A DNA stretch of 64,000 nucleotides from an uncultured bacterium (GCA_938024995.1 CALJDU010000049.1:146890-210889), one strand, 5' to 3'; positions 34,990 through 43,313 are shown, counted from the first letter of the stretch. The notes: generated from the letters alone by a model not told the origin. Made by a program: numbers and translations.

Positions 34990-35133
34990 AATTCGGGCGT
35001 CTCCAGAGCATCAAAGTCGCGCGGATGGGTGCGTCTGCGTGACGAAGTCGATGCATAGCATCTTCGAGGAGCGAAGATGGCGGCAAGGCGCGTGGCTTTG
35101 GCGGTCTGGCGTCGTTCGAATTTTGAGAACAGC
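34979..35133 (+). repeat. Palindromic element B, predicted long hairpin
   Basis: A 155-bp imperfect palindrome. The outer 17 bp are perfect (GCTGTTCTCAAAATTCG against 35117-35133). Over 45 facing positions I count 36 Watson-Crick pairs, five G-T pairs and four mismatches (one A-C). The apex is GATGC/GCATC with loop ATA (35050-35062), flanked by GACGAAGTC on the left and TTCGAGGAG on the right, as in element A. A 7-bp direct repeat GAGACGA flanks it (34972-34978 and 35134-35140), within an 18-bp direct repeat. The direct repeat would suit a transposition target duplication. Confidence 0.75.
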
Positions 35134-35172
35134 GAGACGAGCCGTCACGATCCACGACTACGCCACAAACGA

Positions 35173-35200
35173 AAAACGCGCACCCGAAGGCGCGCGTTTT
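35173..35200 (-). terminator. Terminator of the DctP-like gene
   Basis: AAAACGCGC/GCGCGTTTT is a perfect 9-bp stem with a 10-nt loop. On the minus strand a TTTTTCGTTTG run follows. It lies about 45 nt beyond the stop at 35245. Confidence 0.8.
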
Positions 35201-35244
35201 GTCATCGAAGTGGTCTGAGACTGCTGCGTCGCAGACTTCGCGGA

Positions 35245-36246
35245 CTACTGCGCCGCGGCGGCCTCGACACGCTCCAGCAAGCTGCGCGGGTAGACACGGC
35301 CAGCGAGGCGGTTACGGGTCTCGGTCGCGGCCTCGGCCCACTCCGCGGCGTGCGGCTCGAAGTCGAGCTCGCTCAGACCGCGTCGCGTGATCGTGCGGTA
35401 GGCGCGGTTGTCGTCGCGTCGGACGGCGCGCGCGAGGGCGCGGTGAGCACGCGTAGCGGTCTCGGTGAGCGCGGTCTTGTGCTCGTCAGAGAGCGCATCG
35501 AACTTGTCGCCCTTGAGGATCGTCGCGCCGATCAAGATGCCGCTGTTGCTTGAGGAGACGTAACGAAGGCGCGTGTACCACTGGAGCGAAACCGCAGCGA
35601 GCGCGGACGCGGGAACCGTGTCGACCATGCGGGTCTGAAGCGCCGGGTAAACCTCCGGCACGCCCAGGCGAACGGGGTTGGCGCCAGCCACGCTGAGGAA
35701 CTCCGACCAGAGCACGTCATCGGTCCAGGCCCACGGGCGCGCTTGGCGAAGGTCCGCCGGTCGCGTGATCTCGCGGGTGGAGAAGAGACGCGCCTTACCG
35801 ACGTCGCCCCAACCCAGGAGCTTGTATCCAGCCTGCTCAAACTTGCGCTCAAAGCGGCGCGCGAGACGACGGCGCGCGCGGTCGATCTGGCGGTACTCCG
35901 TGAAGACCCCGGGTACGCCGAGGACGAGAAGCTGACGAACGATAAGTCCGAGGCCGGTGCTGGTGATCGCGGCACCGTCGAGCTGACCTGCGCGCATCTT
36001 GCGGACGAAGTCACGCTCATCCCCTTGGCTGCCGCCGGTGTAGAAACGAAGGCTGACTTGGTTGTTCGTCGCCTCCTTTACGCTCTGGTTCCAGGCCTGG
36101 AACACCTCGTCCCAGCGAGAACCGCTAGGCGCGAGGGTCGCGATGCGAAGCTCCACCGCTTCTTGCGACTGAACCGGCTGGGACGTGCCAGGGACAACGA
36201 ACGCCGCAGCGGCGATCAACAGGGTGGCTAGGAATCGTCGTTTCAT
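35245..36246 (-). CDS. dctP: TRAP-type solute-binding protein (DctP family)
   Basis: A 333-residue exported protein with a signal peptide MKRRFLATLLIAAAAFVVPGTSQ. Family marks are LRIATLAPSGSRWDEVFQAWNQSV, GGSQGDERDFVRKMRAGQLDGAAITSTGL, ARLFSTREITRPADLR and the late LRYVSSSNSGILIGATIL. AGGAA lies before the ATG. DctP proteins deliver small organic anions to the DctQM permease, but no dctQ or dctM lies beside it. It may work with a distant permease or serve another periplasmic role. Confidence 0.88.
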   Translation of the reverse strand: MKRRFLATLLIAAAAFVVPGTSQPVQSQEAVELRIATLAPSGSRWDEVFQAWNQSVKEATNNQVSLRFYTGGSQGDERDFVRKMRAGQLDGAAITSTGLGLIVRQLLVLGVPGVFTEYRQIDRARRRLARRFERKFEQAGYKLLGWGDVGKARLFSTREITRPADLRQARPWAWTDDVLWSEFLSVAGANPVRLGVPEVYPALQTRMVDTVPASALAAVSLQWYTRLRYVSSSNSGILIGATILKGDKFDALSDEHKTALTETATRAHRALARAVRRDDNRAYRTITRRGLSELDFEPHAAEWAEAATETRNRLAGRVYPRSLLERVEAAAAQ

Positions 36247-36479
36247 GCTGAGTTCCTCATGAGCTCGTCTTCAGCGTTACGCGTAGGCGTGCGGGGTAGA
36301 CGAGCGGTGACCTGGTTCATTCAGGCCAAGCGAAAATACGTGAGCGCGAACAGGTCTCACCCGCAGGCGCGGTCGCGAGAGTATAGGTGGAGCGCCGGGA
36401 AATCACCGAGCATTTGTTCAGATCGAGGCGATTTCCACGACAGGTGTGGCGGGAAGAACATCTTCTCGTCCCCGCGCAT

Positions 36480-36485
36480 TACCAT
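36480..36485 (+). promoter_or_regulatory. Candidate -10 element, leaderless start of ccmA
   Basis: TACCAT lies 7 nt before the GTG at 36493. The rest of the 246-bp gap to the divergent dctP gene shows nothing else that I can name. Confidence 0.4.
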
Positions 36486-36492
36486 CCGCGCC

Positions 36493-37119
36493 GTGTTCCC
36501 CCAGATCGAAGCCCGCGGCCTTGTGAAGATGTACGGGACGACCTGCGCGCTGGCTGGGGTCGACGCGGACTTCCACGCCTCACAGGTGACCGCGATCTGC
36601 GGGCCCAACGGTTCCGGCAAGAGCACCCTCCTCTCGCTCCTCGCGCTGCTGTCCCGCCCGAGCGACGGGACGCTCCGCTTCGGCAAGTTCGATGCGCGGA
36701 AGTCACAGCGCGCGATTCGAGAGAGCCTCGGCGTCGTCGCCCACGAGCCCATGCTCTACCCCGATCTCACAGGGGAAGAGAACCTCGCGCTCTACGGCAA
36801 GCTCTACGGCGTCACGATCACGGACGCGGTTCGAGAACGTTTCGGAATCGGAGCCTTCGCGAAGCGCCCCGTCCGCACCTACTCCCGCGGACAACGTCAG
36901 CGCGTCTCCCTCGCGCGCGCCTTGCTCCACGCTCCCTCGGTCCTCTTGCTCGACGAACCCGCGACCGGTCTCGACGCGAGCTCGATCGATCGCCTCGCGG
37001 GCGTCATCGAAGAAGAACGCAACCGAGGCGCGATCGTCGTCGTGATCACGCACGATGAGGCGTTCGCGGAGCGCGTCTCGGATGCGCGGATCAATCTCGC
37101 GCGCGGGCGGCGCGAGTGA
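36493..37119 (+). CDS. ccmA: Haem exporter ATP-binding protein CcmA
   Basis: A 208-residue ABC ATPase. GTG at 36493 is preferred to the longer open frame because VFPQIEARGLVKMYG is the usual ABC start and a -10 lies 7 nt upstream. Walker A is ICGPNGSGKSTLL, the signature is YSRGQRQRVSLARAL (Arg for the usual Gly in SGGQ), and Walker B is SVLLLDEPATGLD. The overlap with a CcmB-like gene identifies it as the ATPase of the cytochrome c maturation ABC exporter. The ccmC and later genes are not in the window. Confidence 0.85.
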   Translation: MFPQIEARGLVKMYGTTCALAGVDADFHASQVTAICGPNGSGKSTLLSLLALLSRPSDGTLRFGKFDARKSQRAIRESLGVVAHEPMLYPDLTGEENLALYGKLYGVTITDAVRERFGIGAFAKRPVRTYSRGQRQRVSLARALLHAPSVLLLDEPATGLDASSIDRLAGVIEEERNRGAIVVVITHDEAFAERVSDARINLARGRRE

Positions 37120-37793
37120 ACGCCTTTCGCGCCATGCTGCTCGTCGCGCAGAAGGACCTTCGACTGGAGCTCCGGACCAAGGAGATCATCTCCACGACGA
37201 CCATGTTCGCCGCGCTCGTCGTCATCTTGGCGTCGCTCTCCTTTTACCTGAACCCGTCGACCGCGAAGCAGATGGCCCCGGGTGTCCTCTTCATCAGCAT
37301 CGCCTTCTCCGGGATCCTCGCGGTCGGCCGCACGTTCGCTCGGGAACGTGAAGGTGACGCGCTGACCGGCTTGCTCTTGAGCCCGATCCCGCGCGCCTCG
37401 ATCTATCTTGGAAAGGCGCTCGCCATGTTCCTCTTCATGAGCACGGTCGAGCTGATCTTGGTGCCCTTGGTCGGCGGACTCTTCCATCTCGACCTCATGC
37501 TCGTGATCGGGCCGCTCCTCGCGATCCTCTCTTCCGCCACGCTCGGGTTCGTCCTCACCGGGACGCTCTTCGGCCTGATGACGACCCGTACCCAAGCCCG
37601 CGACTTGGTCTTGAGCGTGGTGGTCTTCCCCTTGGTCGCGCCTGCGCTCTTGGCGGGCGTCGTCGCGACCCGTGAGCTCCTGGGCGGCGCGACGATGAGC
37701 GAGCTGTGGGGCTGGATCAGGATCCTCGGCGCGTTCGATCTCGTCGCGCTCGCGCTGGGCGTCGCGCTCTTCGACGCGCTCGCGGCCGAATAA
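37116..37793 (+). CDS. ccmB: Haem exporter permease CcmB
   Basis: A 225-residue membrane protein with six hydrophobic segments, the usual CcmB length. It opens QKDLRLELRTKEIISTTTMFA, typical of CcmB, and has FAREREGDALTGLLLSPIPRASIYLGK. GTG overlaps the ccmA stop by 4 nt. Together with CcmA it would drive release of haem-loaded CcmE in the periplasm during c-type cytochrome assembly. That fits the dihaem peroxidase encoded at 55159. Confidence 0.9.
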   Translation: MNAFRAMLLVAQKDLRLELRTKEIISTTTMFAALVVILASLSFYLNPSTAKQMAPGVLFISIAFSGILAVGRTFAREREGDALTGLLLSPIPRASIYLGKALAMFLFMSTVELILVPLVGGLFHLDLMLVIGPLLAILSSATLGFVLTGTLFGLMTTRTQARDLVLSVVVFPLVAPALLAGVVATRELLGGATMSELWGWIRILGAFDLVALALGVALFDALAAE

Positions 37794-37802
37794 CGCGGGG
37801 CG

Positions 37803-37840
37803 CGGTACCGGCCGCGAGGTACGGCTAGAGGTACCGGCTA
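37803..37840. repeat. Short degenerate tandem repeat at the ccmB/phosphodiesterase junction
   Basis: Three degenerate copies of GAGGTACCGGCTA (12-13 bp) start 9 bp after the ccmB stop. The last copy contains the TAG stop (37838-37840) of the convergent phosphodiesterase gene. Confidence 0.65.
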
Positions 37841-39142
37841 GAGGCCGAGCAGGTCGGTCACCATCGTGGCGACATCCGTGATGACCGCGCCGTCTTGACG
37901 ACCCCGCCCTTTCACGCCAGGTCCCGCCGCGACCAAGATCCCGTTCCAGTCGTGGTTGCAGCCGTCCTCGCCGAGGTCGTTCTCCGAGACAAATACGTGA
38001 CCGTGGCCGACGGATCCCAACGCGCGCGAAGCGAGGTCGTCGAAGTAAACCATCAGGTCGGGCGGAAAGCCGCGGGTCGCGCGGTAGACCTCTTCGGGAA
38101 CGTCCACGCGGACGTCCGCGCCGTCCATTCCGCGCAGCAGCGCGACCAATTCATCCCGCGCGCGATCTTCGTCTTCCACGATGCCGGCGGGTTCGCGCCC
38201 GCGGACATTAAGGAAGACGCGAGAATAGTAGCCCCCCGCGGCCCACGCGCGGGTCCTTCGCCAGTCGACCTTCAGCTTCGAAAAGGGCGTCGGCGACGTC
38301 GGTCGCTCTTCGAGCACGAGCCACCCCTCGTTCATCAGAAACTCGTTGATGCAGACGCCCCGCTCCATCGTGCGCGCCCCGTGATCACTGACGACCAAGA
38401 CGTCGGTCCCGCTGCCCGCGATCTCGATCAGCCGCCCGAGCCGTTCATCGACCTGCGCGTAGTAGCGCTCGCCGATGCCCGCGAAGGGTCCGTCCGCGAC
38501 GAACCGCGGGTGCGCCGGATCGAGGTACCGCCAGAAAGCGTGATGAAGACGGTCCGGGCCAAGCGCGACCATCATCGCGAGCTCCGGTCGTCGCGTCCGC
38601 TGGATGTGCTCCGCGACGTCGAAGTGATAGTCGGTCATCGCGAAAATCTCGCGCTCGATCCGCGCGAGATCACCGGAGCGAAACCCGTCAACGTCCGTTA
38701 CGCGTTCCCCGACCGAGAGCAGCTCGTCTTCCAGCGCGGCGGGGAACGTGGACGGTCCGCCTTGGTGCAAGAAGCCGCTCACCATCTCGCCCCGCACCGG
38801 GGTCGGCGGCGAGGTCAGCGGAACGAAGAGCGAAGCCACGCGGTGACCCGCTTCCGACGCGCGCGCGAAGACCCGCTTGTGACGAACATCGCGCGCGGTC
38901 GCCACGCGCAGCGCGTAGGAGCCCTCGACCCGGTTTCGAAAACCGTAGATCCCGAGCTCACCCGGATCGCGGCCCGTCGTCATGCACGTCCACGCGGGGA
39001 CGGTGATCGGCGGCGCGCTCGAGCGAAGGGTCCCGTGCGTTCCGCGTTCCGCGAGCGCCGTCAGGTTCGGCATGATCGCGCGATAGCGATCAAACGCGAG
39101 CGCGGGCGGGACGCAGTCCAGGCCGATGACGAGGACGCTCAC
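37838..39142 (-). CDS. Type I phosphodiesterase / alkaline phosphatase superfamily protein
   Basis: A 434-residue protein starting at GTG directly after the TGA of the SDR gene. VLVIGLDCVPPAL gives the first metal-binding Asp. PPITVPAWTCMTTGRDPG has the nucleophilic Thr of nucleotide pyrophosphatase/phosphodiesterases. GPDRLHHAFW gives Asp/His ligands and VLVVSDHGAR another Asp-His pair. GHGHV near the end supplies the last His. No signal peptide is seen, so it probably acts in the cytoplasm or at the inner face of the membrane. The substrate (nucleotide, lipid or sugar phosphate) is open. Confidence 0.85.
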   Translation of the reverse strand: MSVLVIGLDCVPPALAFDRYRAIMPNLTALAERGTHGTLRSSAPPITVPAWTCMTTGRDPGELGIYGFRNRVEGSYALRVATARDVRHKRVFARASEAGHRVASLFVPLTSPPTPVRGEMVSGFLHQGGPSTFPAALEDELLSVGERVTDVDGFRSGDLARIEREIFAMTDYHFDVAEHIQRTRRPELAMMVALGPDRLHHAFWRYLDPAHPRFVADGPFAGIGERYYAQVDERLGRLIEIAGSGTDVLVVSDHGARTMERGVCINEFLMNEGWLVLEERPTSPTPFSKLKVDWRRTRAWAAGGYYSRVFLNVRGREPAGIVEDEDRARDELVALLRGMDGADVRVDVPEEVYRATRGFPPDLMVYFDDLASRALGSVGHGHVFVSENDLGEDGCNHDWNGILVAAGPGVKGRGRQDGAVITDVATMVTDLLGL

Positions 39143-39937
39143 TCAGTGGTCGCCATAGATGTTGCGCATCGTCTTGCCCAAGATTTTCACCGCGGAGCGA
39201 CGCGGCAATACGCGCTGCATGAAGAGGCCCGCGAGCCGATTGGTCAGCCCCGGAGTCATCGTCGGCCCATCCCTCAGGGCGTCGAGCGACTGCTGCGCGA
39301 CCTTGTCCGGCCGCATCGTCTTCACCGCGTCCTTTGGCGTGACGCGTCGGTACCCCGGCGTATCCGTCGCGCCTGCGCACGACGCGAGAACGTCCACGCC
39401 GCCAGACCGCAGCTCGTCCCAGAGCCCCTCCGCGAACACGCGGTTGAACGCTTTCGTCGCCGCGTACGCGCTGACCATCGCGGCGCCATGAAAGCCAGCG
39501 AGCGAAGACATCAAGAGCACTCCGCCCCGTCCGCGCGTGGTCATCTGATTGCCGAAGTGATGAGCGAGGCGGACCGGGCCCATGCAGTTCACGCGGATGA
39601 TGTCGAGCTGTCTCTCCAGGTCCGCGCCCAGGAAGGAACCGATCGGTGCGTATGCCGCGTTGTACACAACGAGACCTATCTCGAGCGACGCGGTCTCCGC
39701 TTTCAGCGCCTCGATCAGCTCGGGCGCGCCGAGATCGAGCGGGACCACACGGGTCTCGACACCGTGACGTGCTTCGATCTGCGCGGCTGTCGCTTGGAGC
39801 TTGTCCTCCGAACGCGCGACCAAGACGACGTGGACTCCCCGCGACGCGACCTCATGCGCGAACGCAGCGCCGAGCCCTTCTGAAGCGCCGGCGATGAGCG
39901 CCCATGGTCCGTAGTCTGCGCGGAACTTTCTATTCAT
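39143..39937 (-). CDS. Short-chain dehydrogenase/reductase
   Basis: A 264-residue SDR from the ATG at 39937 (MNRKFRADYGPWALIAGAS). The cofactor motif is AGASEGLGAAFA, with VVLVARSEDKL after it, suggesting NADP preference. VVYNAAYAPIG matches the NNAG motif. The catalytic Ser is in LMSSLAGF and the YxxxK pair in SAYAATKAFN. The C-terminus is membrane-associating and basic (FMQRVLPRRSAVKILGK), as in SDRs acting on lipid substrates. Its stop abuts the phosphodiesterase start, so the two are one operon. Confidence 0.88.
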   Translation of the reverse strand: MNRKFRADYGPWALIAGASEGLGAAFAHEVASRGVHVVLVARSEDKLQATAAQIEARHGVETRVVPLDLGAPELIEALKAETASLEIGLVVYNAAYAPIGSFLGADLERQLDIIRVNCMGPVRLAHHFGNQMTTRGRGGVLLMSSLAGFHGAAMVSAYAATKAFNRVFAEGLWDELRSGGVDVLASCAGATDTPGYRRVTPKDAVKTMRPDKVAQQSLDALRDGPTMTPGLTNRLAGLFMQRVLPRRSAVKILGKTMRNIYGDH

Positions 39938-40050
39938 GGGCGAGAGCGTCTCAGAAAGCGGTCGATCGTTGTCGAATTTCGCTGTTCTTCGCGCGGAGGG
40001 AACCTTCCGTGCTGTTCGGCTGTCCAACCTGCGCAGATGCGACCGAGTGC

Positions 40051-40056
40051 TACCTT
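40051..40056 (+). promoter_or_regulatory. Candidate extended -10, leaderless start of the 40063 gene
   Basis: TGCTACCTT has the extended -10 form and ends 6 nt before the ATG at 40063. Confidence 0.5.
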
Positions 40057-40062
40057 GTGAGT

Positions 40063-41217
40063 ATGTCGACCTCGTCGACCAGCTCGTCCCCGGAAAGCGA
40101 CGAGGCGCGCGAGCGTCGCCAGTGGCGCTTGCTCCCGTCGGAGCAAATCTTGTGGCGCGGGGCCCGAGAAGACGTTCCGCTCGCCCGCGCTCTCGGGCTC
40201 CTTCCCGTCTTGGTCTTCGCGCTGGGGACGATCGCCCTGCTCTTCGCGGGCCTGCTCAAGGCGGCAGAGATGCCCGGGGTGCGGAACTCGATCGCGACGT
40301 CCTCGCTCCTCTTCGCGTTTGGCGTCGCGGCGATCTTGCTCCCGCGCTACTTCTTCGATGACTGCCGCTACCTCGTCACCGATCGCCGCGTGCTCTTTCG
40401 ACGTAAGCGACTCGTCCGCGCGATGGCGCGGCAGACCATCTCGTTCGCCCGCATCCGCTGGCACCACCGCGTCCCGGGGATCGGTCACCTCGAGCTCGTC
40501 GTCGCCGTCCCCTTCGGGCCGCTCGCGCGCACGCAACGCGTCACGCTCTACGACATCGCGGAACCCGAACGCGTGCTCGCGCTCATTCGCGACCAGAGCC
40601 CGAACCAACACGTCGGTGATCTCGACGTGGCGCTCAGTGAGCGTCTCGATGTGGGCGAGCGCTTGCTGTGGGGCGGCCATCCGCAAGGGCTCTTCCTCGA
40701 CTGGCGTCACCTCGGGACCGCGCTCTTTGGCGGGCTCACCTTCACGACGGGGCTCGCGTACGGCTATCGAACCGGGTTGATCTTGCTCGACCTGGAAGAG
40801 CTCGGCCTCCAGGTCCGCTCGCAGATCTGGGCGCTCCTCTTCTCGGCGGTCGCGATCAGCACCATCGTCATCCTCGCGGTCGGCGCGACGCTGATCTGGT
40901 ACGGCTTCCTGCGCTCGCGCGCGCTCGCCCACGAGACCGAGTACGTGTTGACGAACCGGCGCCTCCTCATCCGTCGCGGTCGCGTTCAGCTCAGCGTCGA
41001 CCGCGCGAAGATCGTGGACGTCGCGACGCGCAAGGGGCGGCGCGGGCTCAAGCACCTCTTCTTGGTTCTCGACGCGCCCTACTCGCGCGCGCTGGGCGAT
41101 AGCGGCGCGCTCTCGGCAGGGCTCCCCTCGCGTGACGCGGTCCCCCCCGTTCTCTTCGACCTTGAGGACGGCACCGTCTCAGAGCTCATCCTCGCGCGGC
41201 TCAGCGAACCGTCGTAG
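40063..41217 (+). CDS. Membrane protein with duplicated TM-plus-PH-like units
   Basis: A 384-residue protein. Two halves repeat the same plan. Half 1 has two hydrophobic segments (LGLLPVLVFALGTIALLFAGLL, then SSLLFAFGVAAILLP) followed by YLVTDRRVLFRRKRLVRA. Half 2 has two hydrophobic segments followed by EYVLTNRRLLIRRGRVQLSVDRAKI. Each soluble part resembles the bacterial PH-like (bPH2, YdbT-type) domain with its TxRRl core. The role is unknown; such proteins are thought to sit at the membrane in envelope stress or lipid contexts. The ATG at 40063 is chosen on a -10 6 nt upstream. Confidence 0.78.
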   Translation: MSTSSTSSSPESDEARERRQWRLLPSEQILWRGAREDVPLARALGLLPVLVFALGTIALLFAGLLKAAEMPGVRNSIATSSLLFAFGVAAILLPRYFFDDCRYLVTDRRVLFRRKRLVRAMARQTISFARIRWHHRVPGIGHLELVVAVPFGPLARTQRVTLYDIAEPERVLALIRDQSPNQHVGDLDVALSERLDVGERLLWGGHPQGLFLDWRHLGTALFGGLTFTTGLAYGYRTGLILLDLEELGLQVRSQIWALLFSAVAISTIVILAVGATLIWYGFLRSRALAHETEYVLTNRRLLIRRGRVQLSVDRAKIVDVATRKGRRGLKHLFLVLDAPYSRALGDSGALSAGLPSRDAVPPVLFDLEDGTVSELILARLSEPS

Positions 41218-41220
41218 CGT
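41215..41220 (+). promoter_or_regulatory. Candidate -10 element, leaderless start of the glycosyltransferase gene
   Basis: TAGCGT lies 9 nt before the ATG at 41230 and overlaps the stop codon of the upstream gene. Confidence 0.35.
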
Positions 41221-41229
41221 CCCGCCGCG

Positions 41230-42324
41230 ATGTCTCCTCGACCCGCGCCGCCACCGACGCAACGACCGCTGCTGCATGTCGCGTGTATGCCCTTCCCAAC
41301 GGCTCAAGGGACGCAGGGCGTCGTGCGCGCGATGATCGAAGCGGAGCGCGCGATGGGTCGAGACGCGCGGCTGCTGGTCTACGCGCATGGCGATCGAGAC
41401 GCGCTCAGCTTCCCGGTGTCGCGGCTCCTCGATGTTCCGCGGGTCCGGTCGACCCGCTCAGGTCCCTCGCTCGGAAAGATCGCGCTCGACGTACAGATGA
41501 TCGCCGCGCTTCGGTTCGCCGTCGTTCGCCACGAGCCTCGCGCCGTCATCGCGCACAACATCGAAGCGGCGCTCTGCGCGAGAGCCGCGAGGGTCCCCTT
41601 TGTCTACTTCGCGCACACCCTCTTTGAAGAAGAGCTCGAGACCTACTTCGCGCCGCGGCATCACGCGCGCGCGCGGCGCTTCGGCCGATGGCTCGATCGC
41701 GCCGCCGAGACCCAGCCGACCCTCGCCATCGCGCCCGCGCTCGCCGATCGACTCGGCGCGATCTACGCACCTGCGCCTTGGTCCCCCAAAGACACGCCTC
41801 GCGTCGACCCGGACGCGGTCGTCTACGTCGGGAACCTCGACGGCTATCAAGGATGGGAGGACGTGGTCGACGCCTTCGCGCGCATCGCGGAACGTCGCCC
41901 CGCGCTGCGGTTTCACGTGGGCACGGCGAGCGACCCCGCGCCGCTGCTGGAACGAGCCCGTCGCCAAGGGGTCGCCGAGCGTGTGGAGGTCTCCTCGATC
42001 GAGTCGGAGGAGGCGCGCGATCACATCTATCACCGCGCCCTGGTCGCTTGCGTCCCGCGTCGCTCATTTGGAGGGCTCCCGATCAAGCTGCTCGACGCGC
42101 TCGCGAGGGACGTCCCGATCGTGGCCACGACGCGCGCCTGCGCCGGACTCCCGCTCGAGGGGATCGTCGAGGTCGTCGCAGATGACTCTCCCGCTGCCTT
42201 TGCCGACGGAATCGAGCGAGCCCTGGTCCGAGAAGCGGACGCCCAGGGGTCGCGCTTTCTTCTCGAAGAGCACAGCGCGGCGCGCTTCTGTCGCGCGGTC
42301 GACGAAGCCATCGCGCCGCGCTGA
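41230..42324 (+). CDS. GT-B glycosyltransferase (family 4-like)
   Basis: A 364-residue protein with the two-lobed GT-B plan. The N-terminal lobe has LHVACMPFPTAQGTQGVVRAMIEA and VIAHNIEAALCARAARVPFVYFAHTLFEEEL. The C-terminal lobe has AVVYVGNLDGYQGWEDVVDAFARI, LRFHVGTAS and SFGGLPIKLLDALARDVPIVATTRAC, where the GLPIKLLDAL stretch matches the nucleotide-sugar binding helix of GT4. It would transfer a sugar at the cytoplasmic face of the membrane. No polysaccharide cluster surrounds it. Confidence 0.85.
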   Translation: MSPRPAPPPTQRPLLHVACMPFPTAQGTQGVVRAMIEAERAMGRDARLLVYAHGDRDALSFPVSRLLDVPRVRSTRSGPSLGKIALDVQMIAALRFAVVRHEPRAVIAHNIEAALCARAARVPFVYFAHTLFEEELETYFAPRHHARARRFGRWLDRAAETQPTLAIAPALADRLGAIYAPAPWSPKDTPRVDPDAVVYVGNLDGYQGWEDVVDAFARIAERRPALRFHVGTASDPAPLLERARRQGVAERVEVSSIESEEARDHIYHRALVACVPRRSFGGLPIKLLDALARDVPIVATTRACAGLPLEGIVEVVADDSPAAFADGIERALVREADAQGSRFLLEEHSAARFCRAVDEAIAPR

Positions 42325-42345
42325 AGAGTCCGGCGCGCGCTCTGC

Positions 42346-42351
42346 TATGCT
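42346..42351 (+). promoter_or_regulatory. Candidate extended -10, leaderless start of the cysteine synthase gene
   Basis: TGCTATGCT has the extended -10 form and ends 9 nt before the ATG at 42361. Confidence 0.45.
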
Positions 42352-42360
42352 CCCCGCGAC

Positions 42361-43266
42361 ATGACCGATCGCATCTATGACGGCGTCCTCGATCTGGTCG
42401 GCGCGACCCCGCTCGTTCGCCTGCCTCGCCTCTCCACTGACGGCGCTGAGATCTGCGCGAAGCTGGAGTCGTGGAACCCGGCGGGCTCGATCAAAGATCG
42501 CGCTGCGCTGTCCATGGTGCTCGACGCCGAAGAACGCGGCGCGCTCGAGACCGGCGCGACCGTCGTCGAGGCGACCAGCGGTAACACGGGTATCAGCCTC
42601 GCGATGATCTGCGCCGTACGCGGATACCGCTGCGTCATCGTCATGCCCGAAGACATGTCGCTCGCGCGGCGCCACATCCTCAAGTCATACGGCGCGGACG
42701 TCATCTTGACCCCAGCCGAAGACGGCATGGCGGGCGCGGTCGAGCGCGCGCAAGCAATCGTCGCCGAGCGCGAGGGCTCGCTGATGCCAGGACAGTTCGA
42801 CAACCCCGCGAACCCGGATGTCCACGCGAGGACGACGGCAGAAGAAATCTGGACCGCGACCGAAGGCAAAGTGGACGTCTTCGTCACGGGCGTCGGGACC
42901 GGGGGAACCTTGACCGGCGTGGGCCGCGTTCTGAAAGCGCGGCAACCGAACCTCCGCGTCATCGCGGTGGAGCCTCGCGGGAGCGCGATCCTCTCGGGAG
43001 GCTCGCCCGGACTGCACGGGATCCAGGGCCTCGGAGCGGGCTTCATCCCCAACGTGCTGGACACCGACCTAATCGATGATGTGGTGACCGTGACCGATGT
43101 CGCCGCGGAACGAATGACGCACCGGCTCGCGCGCGAAGAGGGTCTCTTTGTCGGCCCGTCGGCGGGAGCGAATGTACACGCCGCGGTCGAGATCGCGCGT
43201 CGCTGTCCTCGCGATCAGCGCGTCGTGACGATTCTTTGCGACGGCGGAGAGCGCTACCTCTGCTGA
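42361..43266 (+). CDS. cysK: Cysteine synthase (O-acetylserine sulfhydrylase)
   Basis: A 301-residue PLP enzyme. SWNPAGSIKDRAA holds the PLP lysine, EATSGNTGISLAMICA the substrate loop, FVTGVGTGGTLTGVGRVL the phosphate-binding glycine loop, and FVGPSAGANVHAAVEIA the Ser near the pyridine nitrogen. Length and motifs match CysK/CysM; the two cannot be separated surely by eye. It makes cysteine from O-acetylserine and sulfide in the cytoplasm. It stands alone, with no cysE beside it. Confidence 0.92.
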   Translation: MTDRIYDGVLDLVGATPLVRLPRLSTDGAEICAKLESWNPAGSIKDRAALSMVLDAEERGALETGATVVEATSGNTGISLAMICAVRGYRCVIVMPEDMSLARRHILKSYGADVILTPAEDGMAGAVERAQAIVAEREGSLMPGQFDNPANPDVHARTTAEEIWTATEGKVDVFVTGVGTGGTLTGVGRVLKARQPNLRVIAVEPRGSAILSGGSPGLHGIQGLGAGFIPNVLDTDLIDDVVTVTDVAAERMTHRLAREEGLFVGPSAGANVHAAVEIARRCPRDQRVVTILCDGGERYLC

Positions 43267-43313
43267 GCGCGGCTGTGTAAGGAACATCTCGCGCGCGCCG
43301 CGAAGGAATTTGG

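Noticed and set aside
34664..35218. A 184-codon plus-strand frame spanning element B
   Set aside because: Its length comes from the palindrome and GC-rich flanks; the repeated RTARRAV is the direct repeat translated, and there is no domain or ribosome binding site.
37895..39883. A 662-codon plus-strand frame over the phosphodiesterase and SDR genes
   Set aside because: Both minus-strand genes carry catalytic motifs; this frame has none and is Arg/His-rich.
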